Positions 1-7,252 of a stretch of DNA of 20,305 nt are shown here, in pieces. Both the position numbers and the translations under genes were made by a program. Source of the DNA: an uncultured Collinsella sp. GTDB lineage: Bacteria; Actinomycetota; Coriobacteriia; Coriobacteriales; Coriobacteriaceae. The first letter of the stretch is position 1, and each line of letters begins with the position of its first letter. The stretch covers positions 1-20,305 of the forward strand of contig UQPY01000035.1 of NCBI GenBank assembly GCA_900542965.1, in the 5' to 3' direction. The notes under the pieces were generated by a model, which saw only the letters and a list, made by a program, of their open reading frames with translations, searched no databases and was not told the origin of the DNA.

Positions 1-97
1 AGTACGCTTCCCTCCTCTTTCACGTCACCTTGCTCGCTTAGGGGCGTTTTCGCTGTCCGCCCTCTACCTGCGGCGTTGCCTTGCTCCGGATGCGGGG

Positions 98-126
98 TAG
101 TCATTGGGGACGTTCTTAAATGACTA
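98..126. repeat. REP-like hairpin
   Basis: An 8-bp perfect inverted repeat (TAGTCATT at 98-105, AATGACTA at 119-126) encloses a 13-nt loop that begins GGGGACGTTCTT. The GGGGAC(G)GTTCTT core beside a short palindrome resembles the REP sequences associated with Y1/IS200-like REP transposases in other genomes. That resemblance is from memory and was not searched. No transposase gene is seen in the window, so this would be an orphan element. Confidence 0.4.
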
Positions 127-154
127 GGTTGGGTAAATTACTTTTCAAGTTTAT

Positions 155-340
155 TTAATCTGCTTTGTTAGAAATTAAGCTGTCTAACTGCTTAAAGTAA
201 TCAGCAGCCTTCATCTGCAATTGAAAATATTGCTCGAAAAATCGTTCAAGAAGTCGCGGGGTGATTTTTACCGCGTCGCGCGTCAAGTGATTTGGCAAGT
301 TCTTGGTTAGATATTGGTCAGTTTTGGGCAACCTTGCCAA
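155..340 (-). CDS. Weak hypothetical ORF or gene remnant
   Basis: A 61-residue minus-strand frame starts at a TTG codon with no convincing ribosome-binding site. It stays open upstream to about position 382. The peptide is charged and looks helical (a run around LLERFFEQYFQLQMKAADYFKQLDSLI), but I recognise no family. The DNA from about 115 to 420 is much more AT-rich than its surroundings, which suits a decayed or acquired fragment. It may equally be non-coding. I give it a low score and infer no function. Confidence 0.2.
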   Translation of the reverse strand: MARLPKTDQYLTKNLPNHLTRDAVKITPRLLERFFEQYFQLQMKAADYFKQLDSLISNKAD

Positions 341-441
341 AAGCTTGACGAATGCAAATCTAGACGTCGGCGAATGAACATTTCAGGCAGGTTTCAAGCA
401 AAATTCTGGGCTGATTCTCGATAATCGCCTTCAATTGTCCC

Positions 442-468
442 TTGCCAAGCGCTGGCCTCGCGTACAAT
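442..468 (+). promoter_or_regulatory. Possible prmC promoter
   Basis: TACAAT at 463-468 is a good -10 match about 50 bases before the prmC start. The only -35-like element at a usable distance is TTGCCA at 442-447, with a short 15-base spacer. The -10 is more convincing than the -35. Confidence 0.35.
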
Positions 469-516
469 CTGCTCCGACATTCGCGCGCCGTCCGGCGCTT
501 AAGAGGGGAGGGCCCC

Positions 517-1767
517 ATGGCAAACGAGATTTGGACCATCAAGCGTTGTCTCGAGTGGACCAAGGAGTACCTGGCCGAGCGCGGCGAGGAGCACCCCCGT
601 CTTTCTGCCGAGTGGCTGCTGTGCGCCGCCACGGGCCTGGCGCGTATTGACCTATATATGCGTATGGACGAGACGCTTAACGCGTCCCAGCTCGAGACCA
701 TGCATGCGGCCGTTGTCCGCCGCGCTAAGGGCGAGCCGCTGCAATACATCACGGGCAGCACGCAGTTTCGCATGATCGACGTCGCGTGCGCCCCCGGTGT
801 GCTCATTCCGCGCCCCGAGACCGAGATGCTCGTCGAGGAAGTCCTCAATTATCTGGATGCCGAGGTGCTGAGCCCCGAGGCTGCTGCCCGTCAGCGCGTG
901 GAGCTGCCTTGGAACGATGAGGTCGAGGAGGCACGCAAGGCCGAGGCCGCGCTGGCAGACGAACGCGCGGCCGCCGAGCGCCGTGCCGCTAACCTGACGG
1001 CTGCCGATGAGGCGGCGCTAGGCGGCGACGTATTGGGCAGCCGCGCCTATGCCGAGGAGCTGGCCGACCGCGAGGCCGAGGAAGCCGCCGCGCAGGCAGC
1101 AGAAGCCGAAGCCGCGGAAGCCGCCGAGCCCGAGCTCGACGAATACGGCATCGCCATCGAGGGTGCCGGCCAGGAGACGGCTTCGGCTCAGGATGCCGCT
1201 GCGCCTGCCCCAGCCGAGCCCCGTATCGCCCGCGTTCTCGAGGTCGGCTGCGGCACGGGTTGCATCTCGCTCTCCCTTGCCTGGGAGCGCCGCGGCCACG
1301 TTACCTGCACCGCCACCGATATCGAGCCGCGCGCCATCGATCTGGCCACCAAAAACCGCGACGCGCTCGGCCTCACGGCAGATGAGGTTGCCTTTAGTCT
1401 CACCAACCTGGTGAGCTCCATTCCCCGCGAAGAGTGGGGCACCTTCGACGTACTCGTCTCCAACCCGCCCTACATCCCCACCGATGTCATGCGCTCGCTG
1501 CCGCATGAGGTCAAGGACTTTGAGCCCGATCTGGCGCTCGAGGGCGGTGCCGACGGTCTCGATATCTTCCGCCGCCTGCTCAACGCGGCGCCCTACATGC
1601 TGCGTGCCGGCGGCCTGTTTGCCTGCGAGCTCTACGAGGGCGCGCTCGACGCCGCGGCCGAGCTCTGTCGTCAAGCAGGCCTTTCGGACGTGCGTATCGT
1701 CCACGACCTCACCGATCGTCCCCGCATCGTTCGCGCCATCGTCACCGAGCCCAAACAGCGTATTTAA
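517..1767 (+). CDS. prmC: PrmC, release factor glutamine methyltransferase
   Basis: This enzyme methylates the GGQ glutamine of peptide-chain release factors using S-adenosylmethionine. The 416-residue product shows the family's N-terminal helical domain with IPRPETE (97-103), the SAM-binding motif EVGCGTGC (242-249) and the catalytic NPPY (316-319). The ATG at 517 follows a purine-rich site (GAGGGGAGG, 503-511). An in-frame start at 442 exists but lies upstream of the likely -10 element and adds residues unlike the family. The protein is about 140 residues longer than the E. coli enzyme. The excess is an Ala/Glu/Arg-rich segment (about residues 113-236) inserted just before SAM motif I. Family assignment is firm. 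The role of the insert is unknown. Confidence 0.95.
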   Translation: MANEIWTIKRCLEWTKEYLAERGEEHPRLSAEWLLCAATGLARIDLYMRMDETLNASQLETMHAAVVRRAKGEPLQYITGSTQFRMIDVACAPGVLIPRPETEMLVEEVLNYLDAEVLSPEAAARQRVELPWNDEVEEARKAEAALADERAAAERRAANLTAADEAALGGDVLGSRAYAEELADREAEEAAAQAAEAEAAEAAEPELDEYGIAIEGAGQETASAQDAAAPAPAEPRIARVLEVGCGTGCISLSLAWERRGHVTCTATDIEPRAIDLATKNRDALGLTADEVAFSLTNLVSSIPREEWGTFDVLVSNPPYIPTDVMRSLPHEVKDFEPDLALEGGADGLDIFRRLLNAAPYMLRAGGLFACELYEGALDAAAELCRQAGLSDVRIVHDLTDRPRIVRAIVTEPKQRI

Positions 1768-1784
1768 GCTGAATAAATAGACAT

Positions 1785-1833
1785 TTGCGCAAGTTTGTCC
1801 TTGCAATATACCGTAAAACTTCTACTATAGAAG
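1785..1833 (+). promoter_or_regulatory. Promoter/operator region of toxin-antitoxin pair
   Basis: Two overlapping promoter readings are possible: TTGCGC (1785-1790) with TATACC (1807-1812), or TTGCAA (1801-1806) with TACTAT (1823-1828), each with a 16-base spacer. A perfect inverted repeat (CTTCTA 1819-1824, CTA spacer, TAGAAG 1828-1833) overlaps the second -10 and reaches the Shine-Dalgarno of the toxin gene. That is where an autorepressing antitoxin would bind. Regulation is inferred. Confidence 0.5.
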
Positions 1834-1842
1834 GAGAAAGGT

Positions 1843-2238
1843 ATGTCAAATCAGCCGCATCGATACCGCATTGTGCTCGATTACATCGAGCCTTGGCTCG
1901 ATGAGCAGGATGAGTCTACGTTGCGACAGATTTACGCAGACCTTTTGGTACTTGAGAAAGAAGGTCCTAGCCTTGGTCGTCCGCTGGTTGACCGCGTGAA
2001 GGGCTCGAAATTGCATCATTTAAAGGAACTAAGGGTGACGTCGTGCGGACCGTCGGTGATTCGTATCCTTTTTGCCTTTGACCCCAAACGTCAGGCAGTG
2101 TTGCTGTTGGCGGGAGATAAGTCGCAGGCGGAGTCGTCGAAGGCAAAGTGGAACGGCTGGTATGCGATCAGCATTCCCAGGGCGGAACAAATATACCGTC
2201 GCCATGTAAGGAGGCTCGATCAAGATGGAGCTGCATGA
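1843..2238 (+). CDS. RelE/HigB-like (Gp49 family) toxin
   Basis: The 131-residue product looks like a type II toxin of the phage Gp49/HigB branch of the RelE/ParE superfamily, which act as ribosome-dependent mRNA nucleases. The supporting pattern is GRPLVDRVKGSKLHHLKELR (45-64), followed by a beta-rich stretch with a conserved-type Arg at 74 and GDK at 91-93, then a C-terminal helix AEQIYRRHVRRL (114-125). The start has a strong Shine-Dalgarno (AAGGAG, 1831-1836). The gene overlaps the antitoxin by 14 bases, toxin first, as in higBA. The local DNA is less GC-rich than in the flanking genes. Toxicity and target are inferred from the family. Confidence 0.8.
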   Translation: MSNQPHRYRIVLDYIEPWLDEQDESTLRQIYADLLVLEKEGPSLGRPLVDRVKGSKLHHLKELRVTSCGPSVIRILFAFDPKRQAVLLLAGDKSQAESSKAKWNGWYAISIPRAEQIYRRHVRRLDQDGAA

Positions 2239-2527
2239 GTATATGGAATCACGCGGGATAGCGCGTGAATCTATTGCCGCCGAGCAGGAGAAAACTCGTG
2301 AACGTATCGAAGCCTATAAGCTCGCTCAAATTCGCAAACTAAAGGATCTGACGCAGGCCTCGGTGGCCCAGTCGATGGGTGTTTCTCAAAAACGCATATC
2401 GGAGCTCGAGCGCGGGGAGCTGGGATCAATGAGGCTCGACACGCTGAGCAGGTACGCAGAAAGTCTCGGCGGAAAGCTTGTCGCAAGCATTGAGTTTCCC
2501 GATCGTACCGTTACGCTTGCTCGCTAA
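2225..2527 (+). CDS. XRE-type antitoxin (HigA-like)
   Basis: This 100-residue protein has a helix-turn-helix of the XRE/Cro type at about 43-64 (LTQASVAQSMGVSQKRISELERG), followed by a C-terminal part typical of HigA-like antitoxins (TLSRYAESLGGKL). It should neutralise the upstream toxin and repress the pair's promoter through the palindrome at 1819-1833. Its Shine-Dalgarno (AAGGAGG, 2208-2214) lies inside the toxin gene, and the 14-base overlap implies translational coupling. The N-terminal 40 residues form a charged helix that may be the toxin-contacting part. No terminator hairpin is visible after it. Confidence 0.82.
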   Translation: MELHEYMESRGIARESIAAEQEKTRERIEAYKLAQIRKLKDLTQASVAQSMGVSQKRISELERGELGSMRLDTLSRYAESLGGKLVASIEFPDRTVTLAR

Positions 2528-2674
2528 AAATCTGCAATAACCCCCTCACTTTCACCGACTACTAGAGCCGCTCACCAAACCAACATGCGCTCTGGGCAAA
2601 TAGGTTGAATGTTTCGTGCGAGAATGCCCCACAGTAAACAAACTTGCACCGGAGCGTAAGGGGCTGGCATACAC

Positions 2675-3418
2675 ATGCAGACGGTCTATCGGGTATACGA
2701 GGGAACGCGCGAGCCGCAACGGCTTGCCGTCGAGCGCACGGCCGAGGTGCTCGGCCGCGGCGGCCTAGCTTTGATCCCGACCGAGACCGTCTACGGTGTC
2801 GCCGTGGCAGTCAACGCCTTCTCGGACGCCGTGCCCCAAGATACAAGCGAATTCCCATCGTGGCCGCGCGATCCGCAGGCTGCCGTCAACGGTGCCGCAG
2901 TCCCTGCGCTTGGCACCGGCTATCGACGTATCTTCACTCTCAAGCAACGTGAACTCACGCAAACCGTTGCTTGGCTGGTCGATGGCGTTGAAGCACTCGA
3001 CCGCTATGGCGTGGACATCCCGGAAGATGCCCGCGTGCTCGCGCGACGATGCTGGCCGGGAGCCCTGACTATCGTGGTCAAGGCAGCCCCCTGCGTGCCG
3101 ACCTTTATGCGTGCCGCCGACGATACGGTGGCCCTGCGCGCTTCGGCCTCTCCCGTGGTCCAAGCGCTCATCCGCGCCTGCGGCAGTCCCCTTGCCTGCA
3201 CGAGCGCCAACACGCACGGCGCGCCCTCGCCGGCAAGCTTTGCCGCCGTCGAGGGTCGCATTCTGGAGGGGGTCGATGTTGCCGTCGACGCCGGTGAGAC
3301 CCCGTGTCGCGACGCCTCGACCATCGTGTCGTTCCAGCACGGCGGGCTCAAGATCCTGCGCCAAGGCGCACTTCCCGCATCAGAGATCGAGCGGGTCCTG
3401 TCCGACCCGATGCAATAG
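2675..3418 (+). CDS. L-threonylcarbamoyladenylate synthase (TsaC/Sua5 family)
   Basis: The enzyme makes threonylcarbamoyl-AMP from threonine, bicarbonate and ATP for the t6A37 modification of ANN-decoding tRNAs. The 247-residue sequence has the YrdC-domain landmarks PTETVYG (35-41), KQR as the KxR motif (90-92), WPGALT (127-132), TSAN (176-179) and STIV (215-218). There is no long C-terminal Sua5 domain. About 30 extra residues lie between TETVYG and KQR, and the usual proline-rich RPxxxPL loop after KxR is replaced, so it is an atypical member. The Shine-Dalgarno AAGGGG is distant (11 bases). It sits next to prmC as in many bacteria, but here a toxin-antitoxin pair separates them. It is probably cotranscribed with glpK, 13 bases on. 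Confidence 0.85.
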   Translation: MQTVYRVYEGTREPQRLAVERTAEVLGRGGLALIPTETVYGVAVAVNAFSDAVPQDTSEFPSWPRDPQAAVNGAAVPALGTGYRRIFTLKQRELTQTVAWLVDGVEALDRYGVDIPEDARVLARRCWPGALTIVVKAAPCVPTFMRAADDTVALRASASPVVQALIRACGSPLACTSANTHGAPSPASFAAVEGRILEGVDVAVDAGETPCRDASTIVSFQHGGLKILRQGALPASEIERVLSDPMQ

Positions 3419-3431
3419 AAAGGTGTAAGCG

Positions 3432-4973
3432 ATGTCGTTGAATCTGGGCAGCCTGGGCATGGAAGATGCCTCGTTTAACTTTGGCGGTTCCTACATCATG
3501 GCGCTCGACTGCGGCACCACCTCGGTACTTGCGACCATCGTCGACGAGTACGGATGCATCGTCGCGCAGGCACGTCGCAGCGTCAAAACGAGTTTTCCGC
3601 GTCCCGGTTGGGTAGAGCAAGACCCCATGACGGTCCTTGCCAGCCAGATTGCCGTCATGATGGAGGTCCAGTTTAAGAGCGGCATCCATTCCGATCGCAT
3701 CGCCGCCATCGGCATCTCCAACCAGCGCGAGACCACGGTGGTCTGGGACCGCGTGAGCGGCCAGCCCATCTATAACGCCATCGTATGGCAGTGCCGTCGT
3801 ACCGCGCCGGCGATCGACGAGCTTGTCGAGCAGGGCGCAGAAGGGCTGGTGCGCTCCCGCACGGGACTCACGCTTGACCCGTATTTCTCGGCCTCCAAGG
3901 TGCAGTGGATTCTCGACAACGTCGACGGCGCACGCGAGAGCGCGGCGGCGGGCGACCTCATGTTTGGCACCATCGACACCTGGCTCATCTACAACCTCAC
4001 CGGCGGCCAGGTCTTTGCCACCGACTACACCAATGCCAGCCGCACGGCACTCTTTAATATCCATACGCTCGATTGGGACGACGACCTGCTGGCGCTCTTT
4101 GACGTTCCACGTTCCATGATGCCCGAGGTCCGCTGGAGCTCGGGCGACTACGGCCGCGTCGCGAGCGACATCATGACCAACATGCCGCCCATCATGGGTG
4201 TGGCGGGCGACCAGCAGGCATCGCTGTTCGGTCACTGCTGCTTCTATCCCGGCCAGACCAAAAACACCTATGGCACGGGCTGCTTTATGCTCATGAACAC
4301 CGGCGACGAGATCGTCGAATCCAAGAATGGCCTGGTCTCCACCATCGGTATCGCTGCGGACGGCAAAGTCAGCTATGCGCTCGAGGGCTCTATTTTTGCC
4401 GCCGGCTCAACGATGAACTGGCTTCGCAACAACATGGGCATCATCTCGAGCGTGAGCGAGTCGGCACAACTCGCCGCTTCGATTAGCGACAACGAGGGCT
4501 GCTACTTCGTTCCCGCCTTTGCGGGTTTGGGCGCTCCCTGGTGGGACCCGCATGCCCGCGGTATCGTGTGCGGTCTGACCGGCGCCTCGAGCCGTGCGAC
4601 CATCGTACGTGCCGCCTGCGAATCCATGGCATATCAGAGCTACGACGTGCTGCGCGCCATGGAGCAGGACGTGGGGCTTTCGATCGAGCGCCTGTCTGTC
4701 GATGGCGGTGCCTCGCGCAACGAGTTCATCATGCAATTCCAGGCCGACCTGCTGGATATCCCCGTGCTGCAATGCGAGACGGTGGAGACCACGGCAATCG
4801 GTGCCGCGTACTTGGCGGGTCTTGCCGTCGGCTATTGGGAAGACCTGGAGGAGCTGGAGCAAAATGCCCAGATCGTTAGGACCTTCCTTCCCCACATGTC
4901 CGCCGAGCGCCGCGAGCAAAACCTTGCGGGCTGGCGTGATGCAGTCAGGCGCTCGCTCAGCACCGCACAGTAG
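3432..4973 (+). CDS. glpK: Glycerol kinase
   Basis: It phosphorylates glycerol to sn-glycerol 3-phosphate with ATP in the cytoplasm. The 513-residue FGGY-family sequence keeps all the glycerol contacts known in E. coli GlpK: Arg99-Glu100 (SNQRET), Tyr151 (DPYFSASK), Asp260 (AGDQQ) and Phe285 (GTGCF). The nucleotide-binding loop reads DCGTTS where most members have DQGTTS. There is an N-terminal extension of roughly 17 residues. A later start at residue 10 (ATG) is possible but has no better ribosome site than AAAGG at 3419-3423. No glpF or glpD is nearby, so the gene stands alone metabolically and may ride on the tsaC transcript. Confidence 0.95.
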   Translation: MSLNLGSLGMEDASFNFGGSYIMALDCGTTSVLATIVDEYGCIVAQARRSVKTSFPRPGWVEQDPMTVLASQIAVMMEVQFKSGIHSDRIAAIGISNQRETTVVWDRVSGQPIYNAIVWQCRRTAPAIDELVEQGAEGLVRSRTGLTLDPYFSASKVQWILDNVDGARESAAAGDLMFGTIDTWLIYNLTGGQVFATDYTNASRTALFNIHTLDWDDDLLALFDVPRSMMPEVRWSSGDYGRVASDIMTNMPPIMGVAGDQQASLFGHCCFYPGQTKNTYGTGCFMLMNTGDEIVESKNGLVSTIGIAADGKVSYALEGSIFAAGSTMNWLRNNMGIISSVSESAQLAASISDNEGCYFVPAFAGLGAPWWDPHARGIVCGLTGASSRATIVRAACESMAYQSYDVLRAMEQDVGLSIERLSVDGGASRNEFIMQFQADLLDIPVLQCETVETTAIGAAYLAGLAVGYWEDLEELEQNAQIVRTFLPHMSAERREQNLAGWRDAVRRSLSTAQ

Positions 4974-5019
4974 GGCTGCGATGGGCTGCTCGATACAACA
5001 AACCGCTAAACTAATGCAT

Positions 5020-5073
5020 GGCGTGCGGCGGCAACATTGCTGCACGCCTTGTCAGCAAGGCCGTTTTGCGGCC
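5020..5073 (+). promoter_or_regulatory. Chained hairpins in the upp leader
   Basis: Three hairpins follow one another. The first has arms GGCGTGCGGC (5020-5029) and GCTGCACGCC (5039-5048) with one G-U pair. The second is CCTTG/CAAGG (5047-5051/5056-5060) with a TCAG loop. The third is GGCCG/CGGCC (5059-5063/5069-5073). Each shares exactly two bases with the next, so neighbours compete at their junctions. None has a T-run behind it, so they are not ordinary terminators. They end seven bases before the upp Shine-Dalgarno. A regulatory role is inferred. Confidence 0.45.
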
Positions 5074-5096
5074 GCAACGAAAGGGGCAATCAATCC

Positions 5097-5744
5097 ATGA
5101 CCGTCACCTACGATGCGTCCCGTGTGACGCTTGTCGATCACCCGCTCGTCCAGCACAAGCTGTCGATCCTGCGCGACAAAAACACCGGCACCAACCAGTT
5201 CCGTCAGCTCGTGCGCGAACTCGCGCTTTTTGACGGCTACGAGGCCATGCGCGACCTGCCTATGGAAGACGTCGAGGTCGAGACCCCCATCACTACCGCC
5301 ACGTTCAAACAGCTTGCTGGCAAGAAACTCGCCATCGTGCCCATCCTGCGTGCGGGCCTTGGCATGGTCGACGGCATCCTCGACCTGGTGCCCTCCGCTC
5401 GCGTGGGCCACATCGGCATGGAGCGCGACGAGGTTACCCACGAGCCGCACGAGTATTACTGCAAGATGCCCAAGGATATCGACCAGCGCATCTGCCTGGT
5501 CGTCGACCCCATGCTCGCCACGGGCGGTTCGGCCGAGATGGCCATTAGCTACCTGCGCGAGCGCGGTGTCAAGGACATCCGCATGCTGTGCATCGTCGCG
5601 GCCCCCGAGGGCCTCAAGTCGCTGACTGAGAAGGACCCAGATGTGCATATCTATACCTGCGCCATCGACGACCATCTCAACGAGGCTGCCTACATCGTTC
5701 CCGGCCTGGGCGACGCCGGTGACCGCATCTACGGCACGCTCTAG
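5097..5744 (+). CDS. upp: Uracil phosphoribosyltransferase
   Basis: This salvage enzyme joins uracil to PRPP to form UMP. The 215-residue product has the PRPP loop VVDPMLATGGS (135-145) and the family's uracil-binding C-terminal signature GLGDAGDRIYGT. Length is close to the E. coli protein (208). The ATG at 5097 is preceded by AAAGGGG (5080-5086). An in-frame start at 5037 is rejected because it would translate through the leader hairpins and adds residues unlike the family. The gene is separated from glpK by 123 bases and probably has its own control there. Confidence 0.95.
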   Translation: MTVTYDASRVTLVDHPLVQHKLSILRDKNTGTNQFRQLVRELALFDGYEAMRDLPMEDVEVETPITTATFKQLAGKKLAIVPILRAGLGMVDGILDLVPSARVGHIGMERDEVTHEPHEYYCKMPKDIDQRICLVVDPMLATGGSAEMAISYLRERGVKDIRMLCIVAAPEGLKSLTEKDPDVHIYTCAIDDHLNEAAYIVPGLGDAGDRIYGTL

Positions 5745-5786
5745 TCGCTGGGCTAAGACGGCCGCGGCTGCAAATACGAAGAAACG

Positions 5787-5821
5787 GTGCGCGCGGACGA
5801 ACAAAAGGCGACCGCGCGCAC
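5787..5821 (+). terminator. Strong hairpin downstream of upp
   Basis: A perfect 10-bp stem (GTGCGCGCGG at 5787-5796, CCGCGCGCAC at 5812-5821) with a 15-base loop lies 43 bases after the upp stop codon. No T-run follows, so it may be a 3' stabiliser or an imperfect terminator rather than a classical intrinsic one. Confidence 0.45.
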
Positions 5822-5936
5822 TCCTGTTAACGGACGTTTTGCCCTGCAGGGTTCGAGAAAAACGTATTACCGTACCTGCGGCATAAAGAAGGTCTTAAGA
5901 AAACGAACAGGTGCGTATTAACCGATGCTTTTTCGG

Positions 5937-5964
5937 TTGTACTTTAGCGATTGGCTCGTACAAT
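5937..5964 (+). promoter_or_regulatory. Promoter of the ATP synthase operon
   Basis: TTGTAC (5937-5942), a 16-base spacer and TACAAT (5959-5964) form a good housekeeping promoter about 60 bases before the first atp gene. Predicted transcription begins near 5971. An inverted repeat (AACCGA 5920-5925, TCGGTT 5933-5938) overlaps the edge of the -35 and could be an operator. Two similar blocks, CGTATTACCG (5863-5872) and CGTATTAACCG (5914-5924), lie upstream. Confidence 0.6.
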
Positions 5965-6025
5965 AGTCACCAATGTTTGGCGGGAACTGTTCTGTGAAGC
6001 GTTAAAAAGGAAAGTGAGGACGCCA

Positions 6026-6337
6026 GTGTTTCAGATAGCCGATCTGCTCGCTATCGTTGCAGGCGCCATCGCGGGCGCAATTGCCTTCCTTCCCTTTGTC
6101 TTTACGCTCAAGCCGGTTCTTGACGATAAACAGAATGCGGACATGCTCAAGGGTATGGTGAGTCTGGCGGTCTCGGCAATCGCCCTGCTCGTCTTTACCT
6201 TGGTTGTGTTTGTGTTGTTCGGAGAGGCATTTCGCATGTTCCTCCTGGGCGAGGCGATCGGCTTCGTGGCCTTTATGGCCGCCTGCACGGTTCGCGTCGC
6301 CAAGGCGCTGCGAGATCCTCATGAGGTCGAAAGGTAA
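6026..6337 (+). CDS. AtpI-like membrane protein (ATP synthase subunit I)
   Basis: This is a small protein of 103 residues with three or four hydrophobic segments, at roughly 4-24, 42-63 and 66-88. Its position directly before atpB matches atpI, whose product helps assemble the c-ring. Sequence similarity alone would not identify it, so the call rests on position and topology. I chose GTG at 6026 with GTGAGGA (6014-6020) as ribosome site. A TTG at 5951 lies upstream of the likely transcript start and is excluded. GTG at 6014 (AAAAAGG ahead of it) is a possible alternative. The stop is 3 bases before the atpB start. Confidence 0.7.
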   Translation: MFQIADLLAIVAGAIAGAIAFLPFVFTLKPVLDDKQNADMLKGMVSLAVSAIALLVFTLVVFVLFGEAFRMFLLGEAIGFVAFMAACTVRVAKALRDPHEVER

Positions 6338-6340
6338 GTC

Positions 6341-7144
6341 GTGGAAATTTTTGAAAAGCTGCCTGATGAGATTAATCATCTGGTCAGCGAGTTCAGCTCC
6401 ACCCCTGTCGTGGGCGATCTGAGCTGCGGCATCACGCAGTACTCGTTTTGGCTGATCGTCTCCACGATCGTGCTCCTGATCGTCCTGGCCGTGTTCAAGA
6501 AGAAGCAGACCCTGGTTCCCAAGGGCTTCTTCGTCAACGGTTTCGAGTACATCATCGAGTACGTCGAGAACGATATCGGCAAGGGCGTCGTGGGTGAGAA
6601 CTGGAAGAAGCACTTCCCGTTCCTGTGCTCGCTTTTCCTGTTCATCCTGATCAATAACATGATCGGCCTGATCCCGGGAATGAAGCCCGGCACCGGCGCA
6701 ATCGGCTCCACCGCCGCGCTCGCCATCTTCGCCTTCGTGTACTTCATCTACTACGGATGCAAGGCTCACGGCGTGATCGGCTACATCAAGAGCCTCGCCC
6801 CGCAGGGCGTGAGCTTCCCGATGAACGTGCTTGTGTGGGTCGTCGAGCTTTTCTCGACCTTCCTGCGCCTCATCACGCTCGCCGTGCGTCTGTTCTGCAA
6901 CATGTTCGCAGGACACGTGGTCATGGGCTCGTTCGCCATCATGGCGAGCATGTTCATGCAGCCGCTGCTTCAGCAGGTTTCCGCGGCCCACGCCGTCGGC
7001 GCCCTGCCTTCGCTGGCCTGGCTTGCCATCCTCATCCTGATCTATGCGATCGAGCTTGTGGTCGGCGCCATCCAGGCTTACGTCTTCACGGTCCTTACCG
7101 CCGTGTATGTCTCCGAGGCAGAGGAGGTCGCGGAGGAGGAGTAG
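6341..7144 (+). CDS. atpB: ATP synthase F0 subunit a
   Basis: The a subunit forms the two half-channels through which protons reach the c-ring. The 267-residue protein is highly hydrophobic with several membrane helices. It carries the essential arginine at 183 in the AVRLFCNMFAGH segment, equivalent to E. coli Arg210. This motif has a Cys where most species have Gly (RLFGN). The start is GTG, with AAAGG (6330-6334) six bases ahead. The C-terminus ends in an acidic tail (EAEEVAEEE). Confidence 0.95.
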   Translation: MEIFEKLPDEINHLVSEFSSTPVVGDLSCGITQYSFWLIVSTIVLLIVLAVFKKKQTLVPKGFFVNGFEYIIEYVENDIGKGVVGENWKKHFPFLCSLFLFILINNMIGLIPGMKPGTGAIGSTAALAIFAFVYFIYYGCKAHGVIGYIKSLAPQGVSFPMNVLVWVVELFSTFLRLITLAVRLFCNMFAGHVVMGSFAIMASMFMQPLLQQVSAAHAVGALPSLAWLAILILIYAIELVVGAIQAYVFTVLTAVYVSEAEEVAEEE

Positions 7145-7185
7145 TCTTCCGTTCGCGCCTTAAAGGTAAGGTAATTCGTTAAACC

Positions 7186-7252
7186 GCCGGTGCCCGTACC
7201 CATGGAGCCCGGCAGTTATAAAAAGGTTATCCTGCGTGAAATAAGACACGCA
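7186..7252 (+). promoter_or_regulatory. Hairpins in the atpB-atpE gap
   Basis: The 124-base gap before atpE is the longest in the operon. It contains GCCGG/CCGGC (7186-7190/7209-7213) and, just upstream of the atpE Shine-Dalgarno, TGCGTG/CACGCA (7233-7238/7247-7252) with an AT-rich loop. Neither has a T-run. In E. coli the atpE leader boosts translation to supply extra c subunits. A similar role here is inferred from position only. Confidence 0.4.

Noticed and set aside
442..516. Upstream TTG start for prmC
   Set aside because: It lies upstream of the likely -10, and the added residues do not resemble the family. ATG at 517 has a clear ribosome site.
5037..5096. Upstream start for upp
   Set aside because: It would translate through the leader hairpins, and the known family N-terminus fits ATG 5097.
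5951..6025. TTG start for the atpI-like gene
   Set aside because: It lies before the -10 element at 5959-5964, so it would not be in the transcript.
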